Assembly: GCF_024166365.1 (NCBI RefSeq)
Contig: NC_064837.1
Coordinates: 76,875,553-76,939,552, forward strand
Origin: Elephas maximus indicus
Taxonomy: Eukaryota > Chordata > Mammalia > Proboscidea > Elephantidae
Reading direction: 5' to 3'
DNA: 64,000 nucleotides
The notes under the pieces are model-generated. The model did not search any database. It was not told the origin of the DNA and saw only the letters and a list, made by a program, of their open reading frames with translations. Position 1 is the first letter of the stretch, and each line of letters begins with the position of its first letter. The translations under genes were made by a program, and so were the position numbers. This document shows positions 60,465-64,000 of this stretch, in pieces.

Positions 60465-60660
60465 AGCTTAGCAAAGTTATAAACATCATAACCAGAGAAG
60501 TATCTGAAGTTCAAGCTATGATTTCACAAGATAGGATGGCATTAGATTTCCTGTTAGTTTCCCAAGGAACAGTTTGTCCCTTAATAGATAAATGTTGCTA
60601 TGTTTATATTAATATGCAATCTGAGGTTTTGCAGAATGTAGTGGGTTAGAGTCATGATTT
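60465..60660 (+). pseudogene. ERV envelope transmembrane-subunit remnant
   Basis: One frame reads for about 55 codons like the ectodomain of a retroviral transmembrane envelope subunit. A helical heptad region is followed by the conserved short segment ahead of the cysteine motif, which here reads C-x5-CC instead of the usual C-x6-CC. The preceding and following sequence carries stops. It is an old inactive copy. Confidence 0.5.
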
Positions 60661-61959
60661 CATCAGTTATTTCAGACAATCAACCTAATATTACTGTTAG
60701 TGTTTCTCTCCTACCCCCTGGTTTGCTGTATGGTGCCTTGGATAACACATCAAAGATCAAAGCCTAGACTTAGTTGGGATCCTAGAGGGTGGCCATTGCA
60801 GGCTCTTTAAACTCTTGGTGCTGGTTTTCTGCTGGATATAATCTGGTTCTTCATCAGGATCTTAAGTAAGAGTGATGTTTTCATCAATCACATTGCAGAA
60901 ATGACCAGAATCAATGTACATCAACATTTTAGTCTAAGCCTTTCTTTTGCCTTATATGTGTGTAAGATGACAAAGGATCAATTTTATTATGCCTAACACT
61001 ATCAGAATGCAGACTAAGAATATTACTATTCCTTGCAATAGTGATCTAGTCTATGTACTTTTTCCTGATGGCAACCTACCAGATAAATCTGGTGTTCATA
61101 AGGGTGTTATAGCGTGTAACTAAGTAGCTTGCTGTCTAATTCTATGTGTATCTTTTTCTACTTCTGTGCTATTTATCTAAATGCAACAAGAGGTATTTGC
61201 TATAGTACAGACCCCACCTTATTGGGCTAATAAAAACTCGAAGACTATTCTGTTATCTAATACCATCTTGGCTAATGAGGTCAGAAACACTGTTATGTTT
61301 CCACTCCATTAGCAATTTCGTCTGCTATTTGTCCCATAGAAGAAATAGTGATTGATAAATTTCTTAAAGATTTCTCCAATGCAACTATACCATAAGTACA
61401 AATTAAAGCTCTTAGGAATGAACAACCCCACCTTGAGTGCTAGATCAACGGGTTTTCCTCTGACTCTTGTTTTACAATGTGTAACAATTTAACATTACCT
61501 TTCCAATATTTACTAGCATCTTTACTATGAATATCTCAAGGTAATCCTAAAGTTCCCAAAATGCATTGCCCATGCATTTGCCAGGAATCTGAACAACAGA
61601 TTGCCCACATAAACTGTCAGTTGGAAAGAGATCATGTAAACTACTATACTTGGATCCACCACACAAAAATATATATCCATATGGAGCACACAAAGTTTGT
61701 CAAGAGGAAACAAAATGTAGAGAAAAGTTTATGTGACAAACAAGTTTCCATTGGAGAATACATGATTAGCAAGATAATAGAAGATGGACCCCTCCTGTTG
61801 GAGGTCTTTGGTTAATCTGTTTAAAACTTACTATGTGTTCTTCCCGAGGGCAATGCGCCCCTTTATGGTTTACCTACCAACAGTTACGGATCTCTTTCTC
61901 AGAAGCAGAAGTGGAGCCTGAGACAAAATGGAGTCTGAGCCAAACCTTATGTCAGCCAT

Positions 61960-63380
61960 CTTACTTAGGCTAAGTGCTTCAGCTTTAGGGTACCCTCACA
62001 CATTCCCTTCTTCCAATCATGAATTTTCATAAAAATTATTTGATCACCATTATAAGTGTGTCTTGTGCTCAGACACTCTGATTCTGTGATTTTAAATTAG
62101 GGTAAGTGCAGGGCAAGACCTCATTGGAGGAACTACTTGGCTTCCCAAAAGGCTAATGCAGGGCATGACGTTGATCTCTTCTGAGAGCCTGGTTTCTTCC
62201 AGATATATAATTTTCTGCTTAGCAGGGGGGTGACAGTTTGATTACAAACATTAGACAAGCATTTCACACAATATTGTCTTGAAGACCAAATAAAATAATC
62301 ACTTATTTACCTTAAACATAGCTCCCAGTCTGATCTTTGGAGTCAGTTTCCCAAAACAGACTGAATTCTTCAAAAAAGCACAACACCCAGAGCAAACGGT
62401 CTTACTAGTTTATTTGGACCATTATTTGACTCAAAAGTGGCTTCAGGAACCAGTTTTTTTTTTTTCTCTCAAAGTTCAAGATTCAAAAGGACACTCAAAG
62501 GCAATGGCCTGTGTGAGTTACCCCAACCTCCATGAAAGCCAGAAATCTGGATTCCAGGAGAATTACAACTCTTTCATCACTTCACCCCTCCACGTCCTTT
62601 CACCACTTCTCTCTAACCAGCTGAATCCTTTTCCTCCCCCTCCCCACTTCTCACAAACAGCTGTGGCTTAGTGGGGATTCTCAGGAACACCTGGGGGCCT
62701 GACTTTCACCTGCCCTGAGGAGCTGGCTGTCCACTAGCAGTGCCAATGGCTGCCCTGCCACATATTTACCCTCCTTGGTTTAGCTGTTTGCCTTGGGAAT
62801 GGCTGCCCAGCCTTTCCTCGGTTCCCTGGACTCCATGGCTGCACTATTCTAACTTCCCAAGCTCCTTCAACATGGCCTTGGCTGGTCCTGCCCCTCTTCC
62901 TGATGGCAGATCCTCCTTGTTCTTTAGTTCTCCAAAAATTTCCCCATGATCAGACACTCCTAGTTTCACTAGGTTTCTCACTCCAAATCCAACTGTCTAA
63001 TTCTCTAGCTGAGTTTCTTCAAGTGTTATAATTTGATATCTAAATCAATGTCATGGGGGGGAAGTTTTTTTTTTTTCTTTTAAGGCAGATTTCTGCATCC
63101 CACCTCAAACGAGAGAAACTGAAACTGTGGGCATGTCTGCTGCCAGTGCCTCTGGAACAGGCATAGTTTGGGTTCTTACTTTTTCTCCATTTGAGGCCCT
63201 TTAACAGTCTCCTTATTTTTGTATTGGTTTTTCAGTCCATCTGTCCCTCATATTGCTAACTGATGGGACTTTATAACATGCTTTTCTAACACTGCATTTT
63301 ATTTAACATCTTGACTTAACATCTTTACTTCACGAACCTGTTGACTTAACTAGGGTCTGGCTTTTAAATGAAATAGCACT
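61960..63380. other. Right-hand region with no assigned gene
   Basis: 61.96-62.3 kb may still be retroviral LTR. 62.4-63.0 kb is C/T-rich with two ORFs (85 and 69 codons) that show no domain. Neither has splice or promoter context. Confidence 0.4.
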
Positions 63381-63437
63381 TACTGCATCTTCATCACAAC
63401 CCTATGAGGTAAGTACTCTATCATTATCCCCATTTGT
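63380..63437 (-). repeat. MIR fragment (antisense), left part
   Basis: 'catcacaaccctatgaggta' and 'atcattatccccatttg' are antisense MIR; it probably continues after the SINE at about 63650-63720. Confidence 0.7.
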
Positions 63438-63638
63438 GTTGTTGTTGTTGTTGTTGTGTGCAATCAAGTTGATTCTGACTCTTAACAGCCCTATAGGGTA
63501 CAGTAGGATTTCCTAGGCTGTAAATCTTTAGAGTAGCAGATCAACAGGTCTTTGCTCCCGTGGAGCCACTGATGGGTTTGATCTGCTGACCTTCCTGTTA
63601 GCAGCCAAGCGCTTAATCATTGCTTCCCCAGGGCCCCT
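63438..63638 (-). repeat. AfroSINE (antisense) with (GTT)n tail
   Basis: Starts with a GTT microsatellite (antisense of an AAC tail), then 'caagttgattctgactctta', 'ctgtaaatctttagagtagc', and head 'taatcattgcttccccaggg'. The AAC tail again resembles the RTE 3' end. Confidence 0.85.
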
Positions 63639-64000
63639 ATCTCCCATTCATAGCTGAGCACAACAAACATGCAGGTGAAGGAACCTAGGCAGTGTGGCTC
63701 CAGGGTCCATGGTGGCCTTCCATTACGCTGTGCCCTCACTCTCAAAGGTGTAGTGATGCCACCACCAAACTTCTCACCTGGGACTTAACATTTTCTCTAA
63801 GATGTGGCCTCATTCTGGTGTACTGGGCGCCCCTGCCATGAAATTCCTGTATGTTCAGTGGTTCTCAAGGGGCAGACAAGGGCCGGCAACATTCCAGCCA
63901 TCCTTGGGCCTCTCCTCAGACCTGCTAAACCAGAAATGCTGGAGTGGACCCAGCTATCCTTGGAACATGGCCTCAAGGGGATGCGCATGCTCACTTGTTT

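Larger units (their letters stand above)
55265..61960 (+). mobile_element. Decayed endogenous retrovirus, class I-like (tentative)
   Basis: An LTR-like end (AATAAA at 55334-55339, then 'cttgctttactataactctg') is followed, after an inverted LTR insertion, by a leader, a possible primer-binding site, a weak gag-like start near 56.70 kb and an env transmembrane-like segment near 60.5 kb. No long ORF survives, and reverse-transcriptase motifs could not be found. The right boundary and the 3' LTR are uncertain. Confidence 0.5.

Noticed and set aside
62250-64000. 3' exon of a neighbouring gene such as LYN
   Set aside because: In human, LYN lies tail-to-tail with RPS20 at a comparable distance, so I looked for it, but no recognisable coding exon is visible in the right-hand end.

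Overview
The window is nuclear DNA from a placental mammal, almost certainly an afrotherian and most likely elephant-like. This is inferred from the repeats: dozens of AfroSINE copies in both orientations, several copies of an RTE/BovB-clade LINE with (CAA)n-type tails, L1 elements sharing one distinctive 3' UTR, and MaLR solo LTRs. No bacterial, plasmid or CRISPR features are present.

One host protein gene is visible. RPS20 (40S ribosomal protein S20) lies on the + strand at about 15.34-16.78 kb with four exons that join into a 119-residue product without frame damage. It has a CpG island, a TATA box, a 5' TOP-type start, a C/D-box snoRNA (SNORD54) in intron 2 and an AATAAA signal. It is the intron-bearing parental gene, not a processed copy.

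The rest is layered transposable elements. 0-7.3 kb: L1 3' UTR, RTE 3' end, a MaLR solo LTR in a MIR, old L1M, an LTR-like repeat and AfroSINEs. 7.3-10.2 kb: an L1 with its 5' end and broken ORF1 but cut off inside the ORF2 endonuclease. 10.3-15 kb: LTR, MIR, MER5A and AfroSINEs. 17-26 kb: AfroSINEs, four MaLR solo LTRs with 5-bp target duplications, and a deleted L1. 26.1-28 kb: a MaLR provirus. 28-31 kb: a short dispersed duplication. 31.3-41 kb: a nearly full-length minus-strand L1 interrupted by an RTE, itself interrupted by a tRNA-Lys-like/AfroSINE composite. 41-46.7 kb: an RTE cluster. 47-54 kb: MaLR LTR, AfroSINEs and L1 3' UTRs. 55-62 kb: a decayed endogenous retrovirus whose 5' part carries an inverted solo LTR. 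62-64 kb: mostly unassigned sequence with a MIR split by an AfroSINE.

The best candidates for something undescribed are: (1) a tRNA-Lys(UUU)-like sequence fused upstream of an AfroSINE, with one target-site duplication around both; (2) a 252-bp segment copied to a site about 1.5 kb away between 31-bp direct repeats without a poly(A) tail; (3) an RTE copy that joins its 5' region to its 3' end. All repeat names come from recognising sequence, not from a database search, so subfamily names are deliberately general.
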